Source of the DNA: Closterium sp. Naga37s-1
Lineage: Eukaryota; Streptophyta; Zygnematophyceae; Desmidiales; Closteriaceae
DNA length: 64,000 nucleotides
Direction: 5' to 3'
Assembly: GCA_947471745.1 (NCBI GenBank)
Contig: CANJKZ010001109.1
Coordinates: forward strand, 620,001-684,000
Every line of letters begins with the position of its first letter. Within the stretch, counting starts at the first letter, position 1. Position numbers and translations under genes: made by a program. The notes beneath the pieces are model-generated. The model was given only the letters and a program-made list of their open reading frames with translations, was not told the DNA's origin and did not search any database. Positions 31,992 through 43,297 of this stretch are shown in pieces.

Positions 31992-34900
31992 ATGGCGCCC
32001 ATGCAACCAAGTCTTGGCCCACCTAGGGATGAGCCTAGGGTGTTTGGGCTTGACAAGTTCAACGGTGACAACTTTGCTGAATGGTCCTTCAAGATGGAGA
32101 ACATCTTTGACCACTATGACCTGCTGGAGGTGATGGAAGGAACGGAGAAGCGCCCCGAGAACGACCCGGAGAAGAGCCCGTGGGTGCGGAAGAGCGCACA
32201 AGGCTATCTCTTACTTGGGCAAGCGTTGGGGAGCAGTCAGATCCGTCACATCAAGCCATTCCAGCGTGAACCAGAGAAAGGACCAAATGCATGGGCTGCT
32301 CTCAAGGGTGTACATGCTCCTGCAACAGCGGCGGTAGCGGTGGTGTTGGAACGGCAAATGGCGGCACTACGAATTGAAGAAGACGAAGCGGTTGAAGAAG
32401 GGGTGCAGAAATTCTTCGACTTGTTGACGCGGCTTGAGGGAGCTGATTTGAACTACAGTGAGCTCCAAAAGAAGACCAAGTTGCTGGCCTTACTCCCAGA
32501 GTCATGGTCCTCGCTCATCATCAACCTTAATCGCGACTTGCCCCGCCTCTCGCTTGAAGACGTGAAGCGAGCTATCCTTCAAGAGGATTTCCGCCGCCGT
32601 GAGTTGGCGAGTGCGGATGGCGCTGGGGCAGCGAGCATCGGCCGTGGATATGGTCGAGGAAGAGGCAGAGGACGAGGGGGAGGAAGGTTTGGTGGCAGCA
32701 ACTTCGGCGGAGGCCGCAGGAGTGGCGGTTACGGCAGCGACGACAAGAGCTACGGACGCGGTCGCGGCCGATTCGACGGCGAGTGTCACTATTGCCACAA
32801 GAGCGGACACATGTGGCGCGACTGCTACAAACTCCCTGATGGTTGGACCCCTGCTCAAGGCCAAGAGGGTAGAGGAGCAGGAGGAGGGAGAGGACGAGGC
32901 CGTGGAGGCCGTGGCGGTCGCGGTGGCGGAGCTGCAAACATGAAGAGCGGAGACAACGACAAGGACCCGAGCGACGATCGATACCCGGGTCTATTCTACT
33001 TCGTGTCGACGCAAGTACCGGCTGGTCCAGAGAAGGATGAAGGCTTTGAGGAGCCAGCAGCTGTGGGGAAGGTGACCCTACACCCCCTGGACTATTGGGT
33101 GATTGATAGTGGCGCTACCTATAGCATGACACCTCGCCCGGACTTGCTCACCGAACTCGAGCCGTCACCGGTGAAGCATGTCACATCGGCTTTGGGGCAG
33201 CGAGCAGAGGTGAAAGGCATGGGCAAGGCCATGTTCAAGGGTGCTGATGGGAAGATGGTGGGCCTCAAGAACGTGCTTTGGGTGCCCAGCCTTGCTGCAA
33301 ACCTGATTTCCGTGCGGCGGTTGGCAAAGGCCGGCATGGACACGAACTCGAAGGGAGCCAAGACCTACACCGCAAGGCTTGGCGATCGAATTCTTTGGGA
33401 CCTTCATGAGGACAGGGATGTCTACAACGAGATGTGGCAGATCCCAGTGGTCCCTATGCCTAAGGAGAGGCAAGTGGCAGCAAGCATCAGCACCAAGGAT
33501 GGAGCGGTCGGTAGCGACGATGGCGCGAACGGTCGCGCTAAGGAGAATGAGCTCAAGAAGAGCAAACCTGGAGGGACCAGCAAGTTCAGTGAACCTAAGG
33601 AGAGTGGTGCAGCAACCAAGGAGCAGCAAAAGGGTGAGGAGAACCCAGAGGCAGCAGCGGAGGAGGACTACGGAGAGAGTATGTGGGGCGCTATTGCGAG
33701 CGCGGCATTCTCCAATCCAACTTCGGCTACGGGGGAGTGTGATTGGCTCACCTTGCATCGGCGCATGGGGCATGTGGCCCTGCCCATCTTGCAGCAGCTA
33801 GTGAAGAATGAGATGGTTGCTGGCATACGTGTGAAGGGGGAGCCCGATGAGGTGCTTGGCTGCCCGACGTGCATTCAAGCCAAGTTCACCCGGTTTCCGT
33901 TCCCTAGTTCGGAGGCAACGGCAAAGGCACCGCTTGATGAGGTGGTGATGGACGTGGTGGGCCCCCTGAAGCTTGGAGCTGCTGGAGCTGAGTATTTTCT
34001 CACCATTGTCGACGTCTACACCCGCATGACTTGGGTGTACGTGCTGGCCAAGAAGAGCGACGTGGCTGAAACGTTGAAGACGGATTGGTTCCCGATGGTG
34101 GAGCGGCAACAAGACCGTCTAGTCAAGTCAATCCGCACCGATCGAGGGGGAGAGTTCCTGAGCAAGGAGTTTGGGTTGTGGCTGAAGAAGAATGGTATTC
34201 GGCACTCCCTCACCATGCCATACTCCCCTGCAATGAACGGCATCGCCGAGCGAGCGAACCGCACAATCACGGAGGCGGCACGCGGGTTGCTCATTGAAGC
34301 CGGGCTACCCGACTATTTCTGGCCTGATGCGGTGCGGAGCGCGTGTGTGGCCAAGAACAGAGCCTTGACTCATGTGGGAGCAGACAAATGGGTGCCCTAT
34401 GTGGAGTGGCTAGGAAGGAAGCCAAAGGTGGATATGCTTCGGGTGTTCGGGTGCATGTGCATGGCGCTCGTGCCTAAGCATCTTCGGCACAACAAGCTTG
34501 GTGCCAAGGCGGTGTGGGCCGTGCACTTGGGCATGGCTCAAAACAGCAAGGGATGGCTTCTTTGGGACCCATTCACCAAGAAGTTCTTGGTGAGCAGGGA
34601 CTGCAAGTTCATGGAGAACTTCATGTACAAGGATTGGAAGGCGGAGAATGAGGCGAAGATAGGCGTGCGGTTTGGGGAGGTGAAGAGTTCCGGTTTGGAG
34701 CATGTGGAGCTGCCTTTGGAACTGAGCAGCGGCAGCACAACCACAAGGCAATCCTCCCTTGTGAATGGGGGAGAGGAGGCCAATGATGCAGAGGAAGAAG
34801 AGGAGGAGGTGCAGCAAGTGAGCGAGCGTGCACCGTCACTCCCTTCCCGTACTACGAGTGCTCCACGGATTCGAGCCACACCGCAGCAACGCCAAGGCCT

Positions 34901-36677
34901 TCAAGTCCCTGCAGCTGAGGAGGAAGGAAGGGGGAAGAGGAGAGTTCAACCCCCTGATAGGCTGACCTATGATGCGCTGGGAAAGCAGGGCAAGACAGCC
35001 CTGGCCGGAGCGGCAATGATGGTCGGAGACGACGAGGAGAGTGACTACGAGGAGTGTGCCTTCGCGTTCTTCTCTCCGGTGGAGATGCCGGGAGAACCAG
35101 CAACTCTCAAGGAGGCTTTGGAGAGTAGTGATGCTGAGGAGTGGAAGAAGGCCATGGAGAGTGAGCTGAAGAGCATCGAGGAGAATGACACGTTTGAATT
35201 GGTGGAGCTACCGGAGGGGCGTACGGCGATAACGTCCAAGTGGCTCTTCAAAATCAAGTCGGATGCCGACGGCAAGATCGAGCGCTACAAGTCTAGGCTT
35301 GTAGCCAAGGGGTACCAGCAGAAGGAGAAGGTGGACTTCAAGGAGCTGTTTGCCCCTGTGGTGAAGCCGACGACGCTGCGAACCCTATTCGCGGGAGCCG
35401 CCATCAAAGGATGGGTAGTAAAGCAAATGGACATCGTAACGGCATTCCTTAACGGCATCCTTGAGGAGGAGATTTTTATGGCGCAGCCAGAGGGGTTTGA
35501 TGATGGTAGTGGCAGAGTGTGGAAGCTGAAGAAGGCCCTCTATGGGCTGAAGCAGGCCCCTAGGCAATGGTACATGAAGCTGCGCGAAGTGTTGGAGGGG
35601 ATCGGCTTCACTCCCTCAACGGCCGATCACTCCTTGTTCATGCTTGGCGAGGGGGAGCAGAGGAGTTTCATGGTGGTTTATGTGGATGACATCCTCATTT
35701 TCTCACCCTCTTCTGACCTTGTGAAGGAGGTGATGCTGAAGCTTCAAGACAAGTTCAAGTGCAAGGCCCTTGGTGACGTGAGCTTCTACCTTGGGCTCCA
35801 CATCGAACGAGATGTGGAGAAGCGGTGCATGCGGGTGCATCAACGAAAGTACCTGGAGGCATTGGCTGCCAACTTTGGGCAGAGTGAAGGCCATGTGGCT
35901 ACACCCTTTCCCTCTGGGTTCAAGTGTGTGAAGGGACCAGAGGAGGAGAGCGTTGGTGAAGAGGAGAGGCGCCGATTTCACTCGTTGGTGGGCAGCCTCA
36001 TGTATGCGGCGGTAAACACCCGACCGGACGTCGCGTTTGCTACCGGGCAGCTGGCTAGGGTTGTGCAATGCCCTAATGAGGAGCAGGTAGCAGCTGGAAT
36101 GAGGGTGGCCAAGTATCTTGGCCAAACACCGACCGTTGGGCTGCAATACTCGGCGGCGGCACAAAGGCGCCAAAAGGGCGCGGATGGTGTTGAACCCGGG
36201 CGTTTGTTCCTCACCGCCTACTCGGATGCTTCATATGCATCAGAACCAGAGGACATGACAAGTGTGGGAGGCTTCATATGCTGTGTTGGTGGAGGCCCAA
36301 CTGCTTGGGAGAGCAAGAAGCAGGTTGACCAAGCTTTGAGCTCGGTGGAGTCCGAGTACATGGCACTCTTCCGTGCCGTACGGGAGATTGTGTGGCAGCG
36401 GCGTTTGTTGGCTGAATTGGGGGAGGAGCAGCAAGGACCTACCCCACTGTACTGTGACAGCCAGGGTGCCATTTCTCTTGCTAAGAACCCTGTGTTGCAT
36501 GGACTCACGAAGCACATGAGGGTGAAGTGGCATTGGACGAGGAGCATGGTAACCGCGGGTGAAGTTGAGTTGCGCTACGTGAAGACCACGGGGCAGCCGG
36601 CTGACATGATGACCAAGAGGCTGGTGGAGCAGCAGCATTGGAAGTGTTGCAAGCTGTCTGGGATGGCTCTGAACTGA
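31992..36677 (+). CDS. F gag-pol polyprotein (intact, 1561 aa)
   Basis: Complete Ty1/copia polyprotein starting MAPMQPSLG and ending LSGMALN. Rough residue positions: gag 20-210; Arg/Gly-rich RNA-binding stretch 215-260; classical knuckle CHYCHKSGHMWRDC about 264; second Gly/Arg-rich stretch 295-315; protease VIDSGATYSM about 370; H2C2 zinc region (LHRRMGHVA, CPTCIQAKF) about 588-635; integrase with VMDVVGP, RTDRGGEF (about 715) and NGIAERANR about 750; linker; reverse transcriptase 1050-1290 with VYVDDILIF about 1229; RNase H 1410-1540 (YSDASYASE, SSVESEYMAL). All catalytic motifs are present and no stop or frameshift is seen. Expression and packaging could still occur, but new cDNA synthesis is doubtful without a primer-binding site. 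Confidence 0.93.
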   Translation: MAPMQPSLGPPRDEPRVFGLDKFNGDNFAEWSFKMENIFDHYDLLEVMEGTEKRPENDPEKSPWVRKSAQGYLLLGQALGSSQIRHIKPFQREPEKGPNAWAALKGVHAPATAAVAVVLERQMAALRIEEDEAVEEGVQKFFDLLTRLEGADLNYSELQKKTKLLALLPESWSSLIINLNRDLPRLSLEDVKRAILQEDFRRRELASADGAGAASIGRGYGRGRGRGRGGGRFGGSNFGGGRRSGGYGSDDKSYGRGRGRFDGECHYCHKSGHMWRDCYKLPDGWTPAQGQEGRGAGGGRGRGRGGRGGRGGGAANMKSGDNDKDPSDDRYPGLFYFVSTQVPAGPEKDEGFEEPAAVGKVTLHPLDYWVIDSGATYSMTPRPDLLTELEPSPVKHVTSALGQRAEVKGMGKAMFKGADGKMVGLKNVLWVPSLAANLISVRRLAKAGMDTNSKGAKTYTARLGDRILWDLHEDRDVYNEMWQIPVVPMPKERQVAASISTKDGAVGSDDGANGRAKENELKKSKPGGTSKFSEPKESGAATKEQQKGEENPEAAAEEDYGESMWGAIASAAFSNPTSATGECDWLTLHRRMGHVALPILQQLVKNEMVAGIRVKGEPDEVLGCPTCIQAKFTRFPFPSSEATAKAPLDEVVMDVVGPLKLGAAGAEYFLTIVDVYTRMTWVYVLAKKSDVAETLKTDWFPMVERQQDRLVKSIRTDRGGEFLSKEFGLWLKKNGIRHSLTMPYSPAMNGIAERANRTITEAARGLLIEAGLPDYFWPDAVRSACVAKNRALTHVGADKWVPYVEWLGRKPKVDMLRVFGCMCMALVPKHLRHNKLGAKAVWAVHLGMAQNSKGWLLWDPFTKKFLVSRDCKFMENFMYKDWKAENEAKIGVRFGEVKSSGLEHVELPLELSSGSTTTRQSSLVNGGEEANDAEEEEEEVQQVSERAPSLPSRTTSAPRIRATPQQRQGLQVPAAEEEGRGKRRVQPPDRLTYDALGKQGKTALAGAAMMVGDDEESDYEECAFAFFSPVEMPGEPATLKEALESSDAEEWKKAMESELKSIEENDTFELVELPEGRTAITSKWLFKIKSDADGKIERYKSRLVAKGYQQKEKVDFKELFAPVVKPTTLRTLFAGAAIKGWVVKQMDIVTAFLNGILEEEIFMAQPEGFDDGSGRVWKLKKALYGLKQAPRQWYMKLREVLEGIGFTPSTADHSLFMLGEGEQRSFMVVYVDDILIFSPSSDLVKEVMLKLQDKFKCKALGDVSFYLGLHIERDVEKRCMRVHQRKYLEALAANFGQSEGHVATPFPSGFKCVKGPEEESVGEEERRRFHSLVGSLMYAAVNTRPDVAFATGQLARVVQCPNEEQVAAGMRVAKYLGQTPTVGLQYSAAAQRRQKGADGVEPGRLFLTAYSDASYASEPEDMTSVGGFICCVGGGPTAWESKKQVDQALSSVESEYMALFRAVREIVWQRRLLAELGEEQQGPTPLYCDSQGAISLAKNPVLHGLTKHMRVKWHWTRSMVTAGEVELRYVKTTGQPADMMTKRLVEQQHWKCCKLSGMALN

Positions 36678-36707
36678 GAGAGCAACATATCCTAAGGCCA
36701 ACAATCC

Positions 36708-36716
36708 GAGGGGGAG
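36708..36716 (+). other. F polypurine tract
   Basis: GAGGGGGAG two bases before the 3' LTR, the usual position for priming plus-strand DNA synthesis. Confidence 0.75.
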
Positions 36717-36718
36717 TT

Positions 36719-37538
36719 TGTTGGTGCAACCCTACGGTTTGCACTCGGCTTGTTGTCCGTGTGCGTGAATGTGTGTGTGTATGGAATGGTATGAGGGCAT
36801 GGGATAATATATATTTCATGCTTATAATTGTGTGTGAATGTTGAGTCATGATGTCGAGTGTGTGTGTGTCGAGTCAATAGCGAGTTATCGCTAGACGCGT
36901 GTTACGCGGTCGTTTGTGTCTCGCGCGCGGTTTCTATTTTGTCGTGCGCGGTTTCTATTTTGTCCTGTGTCGAACGTTCGGCGTGTCGCAGGTGTGTGCA
37001 GCAGACCCATCAAGAACTCAAGGATGAGTTTGTGATGAAGAGCCCGAGCCTTGGTGTCAAGCCTCAAGTGATTTCGAAGCTTGCCAAAAGGGTACACCTC
37101 AAGATATTGAAGATAGTTACATTACTTTGTGTAGTGTAACATTTCACTTGGTGTAGGCCCTAGTGAAGGGTAGTTTCGAGACCCTTCGTGGTTGGGGACA
37201 GTGTGGCACTGTTCCACATCACTGTACCTCGGCTCTTGGGGTTTGTAGGAGCTGGGAGTCATTCCCAACTCGTAACTCTTCCTATCTTGTGTTCTAAGAC
37301 TATAGTGGCTGCCATAGTACCGTTCGTTCAAACCGACGCTGTGTCGTCAATTCTTCATAAAATCGTGCAATCTAAATTGCTAATTGTAGAGACGTGAAGA
37401 CGCTCCAGATCGAATTTGAATCAAGTCATTTGCAGCTGTGAGCAGAACGCTATCAACGTTTGAAGCCGCTGTGCAGAAATCCGTCTGTGCTCTCTATCTT
37501 TCGTTTTAGGCACATTCAAGCCTATTGTGGCTATAACA
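36719..37538 (+). repeat. F 3' LTR (820 bp)
   Basis: Partner of 30990-31808. It is followed by CTCCG and then uninterrupted P transposase sequence. Confidence 0.9.
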
Positions 37539-38502
37539 CTCCGTACGTGAACCGTCCGCGCTCCCTTCATTTCGAGCGTGCGCTCCGCTGGCATCTCCAG
37601 GAAAAGCGGGGTTTGGTCCGCGTTCAAGATGAGGTCAAGCGGGTAGTCGTGCAGAGAGCGCATCTGGCGCACAAACTCCCAAAAGGACTCCACCTTGGCC
37701 TTGCAATCTGCAAGCAAAGCCACGAGACACATTAGCTCAGCACTGAGATGGCAATCAAGGAGCACGACGGCGCAACACTTACCCGCTGCCAACTTCTGTC
37801 CCATCTTCGTCTTCACCCGCCTCGCCAGATGCCAGCGCGCGCGGAAACGAGTCGCCCAGCGGAACGATGCGCGCCAGTTGAGCCCGGGCATCCGGTGCTT
37901 CATGTACTTGGCGCTCCACTTCTGGAGCATGCTGACCGAAACGGCGAGCCCCCTCCCCCTGTGCTTGAGGAACTGGCGGTAGACCGCCCTTTCCATGAAA
38001 GGGAACTTGGACTTGCGGCCAGCTCCCATGAGGCGACGACGGCAGCTGGAAGAGACCTCCAGCCGCTCCCTCATCTTCTTCCAATCGCGGATCTGGCATG
38101 GCTGCACCTTCGCGAGCTTCGCCAGGGCGCGATTCGACAGGTCGGGCTGCGAGTCCTGCATCTTCAACCAGTGGAGCTTCTCCTTCGCGGTGATTCCCTT
38201 GCGCTGGCGTTTCGTCATGCGATGGCAAGGGGATGGCGGGTCAGCATCGGCGTTGCGCTTCTGCTGTCCCTGCGGGCGGTTCCGCTCCGGGAACGTGGGG
38301 ACAACCACTCGAGGAAGGGTAGGGCGAGGACGTCCAAGCTACTACTCGGTTCATCCCTGGTAGAAGCACTACCGGGAGCATCTGGCTGAGGAAAGATCGG
38401 GCGAGGAGACGTCCGTGCGCGTGCAGAAGCGCTAGTCTGATTGGTGGAAACAGGCCGCTGCCGCCTATCTACCGTACTGCTAGAATCTGGAGATGAAGCC
38501 AT
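37539..38502 (-). pseudogene. P transposase, N-terminal half (DNA-binding region and first catalytic Asp)
   Basis: The frame around 38300-37783 encodes basic helix-turn-helix segments (RMTKRQRKGITAKEKLHWL; LAKVQPCQIRDWKKM; FPFMERAVYRQFL), matching the CENP-B/Tc5-type DNA-binding region of pogo transposases. A canonical intron (donor 37782-37777, acceptor at 37708-37710) joins it in phase to the exon 37707-37539, which holds the first catalytic Asp in LILNADQTPLF. That exon is cut by F after HVRS. The start may be ATG 38502 (MASSPDSS), but that frame does not join the HTH frame without another intron or a frameshift, so the true 5' end is unresolved. Confidence 0.75.
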
Positions 38503-39042
38503 GCTTGGGAACTAAGGCAGGTCGATGTCACTCGCCATGGGAGAAATGACTTTTAAAGACGATACCCTCGTGCACAGGAAGGAGATGCTCTCACAGTCTG
38601 CCGAGCACTTGTCAAAGACGTGCACTGGAACCGCTTGACGAAGAGGAGCAAGCTTGGGTGAGGAAGCTTGGACGTGACTACCGTACACGGGAGTCAAGGG
38701 GTCACAGGTACAGTGACAACACAGCACCGTGCGCGATTCCGGCCTCGTACTGCATGAACCCAAGCTGCTCGAGGTTGGCACTGATGTCAACCAATCAGGT
38801 GGCACAGTGGGCCCACTGGAATTTGCCATGTGGCAGATTCCAGTGGAGGCCGACGTTATCCTCGTAGACGCGGTTTGGCGGCCCTGATCAAAAAAATAAT
38901 AATAAGGCCAGACCCCTGTTTTTGTTTCCATTCATTTCTGCTTATAAAAAAATGTGCAATATAATAAGACCCGGGTATTATGTATTTTTTTCCTATGAGG
39001 AGACCCCCCCCATTTTTTCCCTGTATTTTTAGCTATACCCTA
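38503..39042. other. P 5' flank, no gene recognised
   Basis: Sequence between the transposase start and the right inverted repeat. It should contain the transposase promoter. The part near 38895-39040 is AT-rich with ataataagacccgggtatta. No other ORF looks real. Confidence 0.5.
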
Positions 39043-39067
39043 GGGTGTTATGTCCGGGAGAATACGG
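39043..39067. repeat. Right terminal inverted repeat of P
   Basis: Inverted copy of 29572-29596 with two differences, ending at a TA dinucleotide (39068-39069). Beyond it the 5' UTR of A resumes. Confidence 0.8.
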
Positions 39068-39099
39068 TAGGTGTCTTGATAGTGGAATTTGTCCTGACA

Positions 39100-39111
39100 G
39101 CTCTCATACCA
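39100..39111 (-). other. A primer-binding site
   Basis: The element strand reads TGGTATGAGAGC immediately after the LTR, one base from the copia consensus TGGTATCAGAGC. Confidence 0.8.
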
Positions 39112-39215
39112 TGTTGGGCTGAGAAGAGCCCTTAGGATCTTTGCAGGACTAAATTCTGAGTAGGACAATGTAATAGCGGAAGCGTTTAATGAAAGGTTTG
39201 TGAATCACCTTGCGC

Positions 39216-42200
39216 CAGGCCCTCAGATTCACTTTGAGGCACGTAAGGGTATCAGGGTCCCTCTGGCCCTAGACCCTGATCGACAGGGTCGCCTAGGAAA
39301 AAAGCCTGAAAGTTCAGTGTTACTTAAAAAAAAAGTCTGATGCATCAGTGTCACCTATAGAAAAAGGCTGATAGTAGTGAAGCTGATTTTTTAACTTAAA
39401 ACTCTATGAAGGTCGCAAACAGCCTTCAATCTATCTATCTGTGTTGTATACCAAAGCCTATCTTGCTTGCTAGCTAGCTATGCATTGCATCCAGCATGAC
39501 TCTGGGTCTGGGTGAGTTCAGTAATCATCATCTGATGAGGCCTGCTTGTCATCATCATCTTCTCTTCCCTTAGCCTGTCGTTCTGCCCACTCTTCCTCCT
39601 CTAGGGCCTCCTTTCCCGTGCTATCCCTGCCCTCTCCCTCTCTTTCGGGTGGTGCCGCCACATTGCCGAATGGGCGGCGCTTCTTGTAGCTGCGCCAGAT
39701 CTGCACCACCTCATCGTAGTTGGGCTCGTACTCGAGTAGAGACATGGTGACGAGGTCTTCGAGGCGGGCGTCCTTCAAGCTCCCCCGCTGCCACGATTTG
39801 ATAACGTTTTGGCGTGAGAAGCCGCGCTCACACTCCACTGTGCTGAGCGGCAGCACGGCGACAGCCACCCAGAGACGCACCAGATTGGGGTAGCCAGTCG
39901 CCCAGTCGCTTGTCTTCAGCATTGCTGTTAGGCCTGCGTGGAAGCTCCGCTCGTTCTTCGGGGCACCTGCGAGGATGGGGCAGAAGGCCCGCAGCTCCTT
40001 GATCGCACGCCGCTTGTCGACCCCTGCCACATAATGCGGAAGGGAGAGAGAGAGGGGGTTTTTGAAAGGCTGGCAAGTGCGTACACCATACGTTGATGAA
40101 ATGCAATGACACAATAAGACGGACAGCAACAGTGCGAGAGCGGGAATACCTGGAATGATGTAGTCCGTGTCCTGTGCCCTGAACAGCCTCACGAGAGACT
40201 CGAGCCACTCAAGACACTGCCTGTGGCGCTCTGCTCTCCCCAGCTCCCACTCGTCAAGCATGAACAGTCGCACTCCCACCAGGGAGTCCAGGTCCTGGAA
40301 CCGTGTGCTGAGGTTTTGCACGAGCGTCTCGGCGAAGGTGGTGCAGAGATCGACGCAGGCGTCGTGGGAGCCGAGGGTCGGGTAGTCTTCGCTCGGCTTC
40401 TCGTGCAGCTCGAAGGTGTGTGTTGTGGGCCGCCCGTCCGAGTCGACTCCCTGCACCTTCACCTCGGGATTGCCCCCCTCAGGCCCGTGCTTCTTGATGA
40501 ACGGGGAGAGGCGCGCGCTCACCCCGCCTCCAAAGTCGTCACCACAGTCGACGTAGCGGGACTCTAGGAATGAAATCGACAGGCGGATCTGCCCGTGGAC
40601 ACTTGCAATGTCCAGCTGTTAGGGGTCAACAGGGCGAACAGAGGATGGAGAGAAGGCCAAATCAGTGCAAAGCAGATTCTGCTTAAGCAGTACATCAAAC
40701 AGTGACTCACAAACCGAAACAAGGCACACAATCCAGCAACGATAGTAACCAAGCTCACCTCACGCTGCTGGAATGCCCTGTTCAGCACATTGAGCTGCTC
40801 GAGGACGTCTGCAAGGAAGTATAGCAGAAAGTGAAACCTGTAGCTCGTGGCGAGCTCGTAGAGGGTGATGTCCCACTCATACAGCATCACGATCAGCGCG
40901 GGGAAGACCTCTACCGCGCGCAGAATGGCGTCACCGCGGGAGAGCCAGCGGACGTCGTGGATCCCTTGTAGCTCCAGGTTTGTTTTCGTGAACACCTCCT
41001 GCAGGCCAATGAAGCGTTGATGCCACGGGCCAGAACGCCCCAAATGCTCTGCCACTTGGCGGAGCAGGGAGTCCACCATGCCGAACTCGGGGAGTTGTTC
41101 AGCGGCGTCCTTTGCTGCGAGGGCCTCCCTGCATGCACACCAGCATTAAAACCGGCTCAAGGAGGGGTTAGCAGGGGATGCAGCAGGGACTGTATGGAAG
41201 CAGTAAACAGAAGATGAAAACTGACCTGTGGGCGATGCAGTGGCTTGAAACAAGATGCGGGATGCGGAGGCGAAGTCGAGCGACAAGGCCGTTGTGTTTC
41301 CCCATCATCACACTCGCTCCGTCAGTGCTTATGCCGGATATCCTCGCCATTTCAATGCCTAGGGCCTGCAGGTGGGACAAGAGCACTGAGAGGAGAGAGG
41401 CTGCATCGCCCTTCTCCACGGTCAGCAGGGCAAGGAACTCAGTCACGGGACGATTTTCACGGATGAATGTCGCGAAAACAATCATATGCTTTCCCCGACA
41501 CCTGTCCGTGCTTTCGTCGCACGTGACGCCAATAGATGGGCTGCTGAGGATGTGCTGCAGTTGCGTTGTGTGCAACCATGTGGCCATCGACTGTGTCAGC
41601 TGCCCGAAGCCGTAGCTGCAGCGCATGTCAAACAACACAACGTCAGATAATTCGGTTGAGTTTCACAAACACGGTTGCAGTTAGATTAATTCAACACTCA
41701 CGTAGTATAATAGGTTCCGTAGCCTTTTGCTGGGAACCCGGGCACCTTGAGTCGCGCGAGGTAGCGCACAAGATTCACCCTTAACTCTATGGGTGCATCT
41801 TTCTTGGTCACGAAGAGCAGGGAGTCGAGGAGCTTGACGACCCGCTCCTTCTCCGTGTCGCGAGCGAGATTGTCGCCGTTGATCCGTGGCTGCGTAGCGG
41901 CGTCGTCGAGAAGCTTCTGCTGGTGTTTCAACGCCTCCTTGTGCTTGGTAGTTGCCGCATGCCGTTTGAACGCCTGCGTCTGAACGTCTGTGGCGCCCTT
42001 TCCGCCTCTCCCACACGGTCCAGCGTAGCCTGCGTGCTCCGTACAGATGCTGCACTTGAAAGCGGGGAAACCGTCAGCTTTTTTTAGCAGAATAAGCCAA
42101 GAAAACCGCTCGAGCCACTCGCTTTTGTACTTATACAGAGCCTCCGCGTAGGTTGCGTCTGGCCCTGCCGGTTTAGAAGGCCCAGGTGTTGAGGGCGACG

Positions 42201-43297
42201 CCTGCGTGCCTGCGGTCGCGGGCGTCGACAGTTGGTCGGCTGGCGAAGCCGGTGTTGCACCAGCGGGACCTCCCTTCTTGGGCCACGGCAGCGTTGACTG
42301 CGTGTACCTGGCGGAATTCTTAGCCACTGGCACCGCCGCAATTTCTTCACCTGAAGGGTTGGAGCTGTCTTGCTCCAACACGGGCGCAGTAGGGGAGGGA
42401 CACAGAGGCTCGTCGATGGGTTCAAATGGAACATCGACGGTCGGCGCGACTGCAGGCGCCTTTCCATGGTTATCTACTGCCGCTAAGTTGGAGAATAGCA
42501 GATCCAGCCCGGTAACGGCCGCGGACAGATCAATTGGCGAACGACGAGCGGGTTCATCGCCGGGGTCATCAGGTCGTTCAATGGCGTCCGGGTGGTCCGC
42601 CATTGATTGCGCTGTGAACAAGCAGCATCTAACGGGACTCCCTAGCTAGCTGAACGATGGAGGTTTGCCAGGAAGAGAGGACACACGGCTGACTGCCTCT
42701 TGGTACACCAGGCAGCAACGCGATGAAACCTTACACATGCTAGATGGAAGGAAAGCATGGAGCAGACTGGGGTGGGAGACTGGATGGCTGGTAGCATGGC
42801 TGGGCGGCGTGGATGCATCCGTGCTTGCCAGCACGACTTAGACAAAACGGGCCAGAGGACCACAGATGCTTCACATGGGCCTGAATCCCTCGTTGCGCTG
42901 CCTGCCAGCATCGCTGTGCTGCAACCCTGTAATTGGCCAAATCAGGAAATGCTGTCAAAGTGGCCAATCATCGCACCACGCGCGCCAACAACGCATCCCT
43001 CTACGAGGCAAATTTGTCTGCTACTCACCGCCACGCCCTGCTGACACCGCGGGAATCTGATATTCCCTGTACAGCCGGGCAACTACACACGAACCGTGTA
43101 GGAATCGCTTTCAGGGTCGGATTCGTTACAACGTAGTGGAATCAGTGTCACTAAAAAAAATTTGCTGAAAGTTCAGAGTCATGTGCTAGGTGAAGGCTGA
43201 AAAATCAGCCCCACAAAAAGCTGAACACTGGAAAATCAGTGTAGGTTAAAAAAAAACCCTGGAAATCAGGAATTTCAGGGAAAAATTCCTGATATCG
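39216..43297 (-). mobile_element. hAT1, hAT-superfamily DNA transposon with complete transposase gene
   Basis: 4.08 kb flanked by an 8-bp target duplication, diagnostic of hAT. The left end starts CAGGCCCTCAGATTC, nearly identical to the end of hAT2. The right end (ctgatatcg) does not show the matching inverted repeat. Subterminal regions at both ends are rich in short T/A runs with CTGAAA/TTCAG motifs. It contains a five-exon transposase gene. The 676 bp right of the gene (42622-43297) should hold the promoter; nothing else is seen there. Confidence 0.85.
39518..42621 (-). CDS. hAT1 transposase (5 exons, about 883 aa, frame intact)
   Basis: Exons inferred from GT-AG sites with consistent phases: 42621-41702, 41615-41226, 41128-40759, 40615-40150, 40023-39518, totalling 2652 nt with the stop. 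Exon 1 has a disordered Pro/Ala-rich N-terminus and a C2HC/TTF-like zinc finger (CSICTEHAG... H-x4-H near 41970-42060). Exon 2 carries VTCDESTD (first catalytic Asp), STDGASVMMGKHNG (second acidic region) and CIAHR. Exon 3 has DVRWLSRGDAI. Exon 5 has the C-terminal hAT dimerisation motif (LPLSTVECERGFS near 39830) and an acidic Asp-rich tail. It resembles the ZNF862/DUF4371-type hAT proteins. The start could be ATG 42621 or the Met six codons later (MADHPDA). Cut-and-paste transposase acting in the nucleus. Confidence 0.85.

Larger units (their letters stand above)
30990..37538 (+). mobile_element. Copia element F, inserted in the P transposase exon
   Basis: Plus-strand LTR retrotransposon with 819- and 820-bp LTRs and one intact 1561-codon gag-pol. 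Target duplication is CTCCG at 30985-30989 and 37539-37543. Joining the flanks across it restores the P transposase frame (HVRS then AGYEKE), which confirms both LTR ends. By eye the LTRs differ at about nine positions and two small indels, suggesting a fairly recent insertion. Abnormality: the 5' LTR is followed not by a primer-binding site but by a 152-bp copy of the P exon (31809-31960). Confidence 0.9.
29572..39067 (-). mobile_element. Pogo-like (Tc1/mariner) DNA transposon P, in the 5' UTR of A
   Basis: Bounded by terminal inverted repeats (29572-29596 and 39043-39067) that share CCGTAT, CTCCCGGACA and AACACCC, each flanked by the dinucleotide TA (29570-29571, 39068-39069) as expected for this superfamily. 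Without the nested copia F it would be about 2.9 kb. It carries a spliced transposase gene on the minus strand, split by F. Subterminal copies of ataagacccggg lie near 29688 and 38964. Confidence 0.85.

Noticed and set aside
37748..38389. 213-codon plus-strand ORF in transposon P
   Set aside because: Antisense of the P transposase DNA-binding exon. The minus strand has the HTH motifs and the splice sites.
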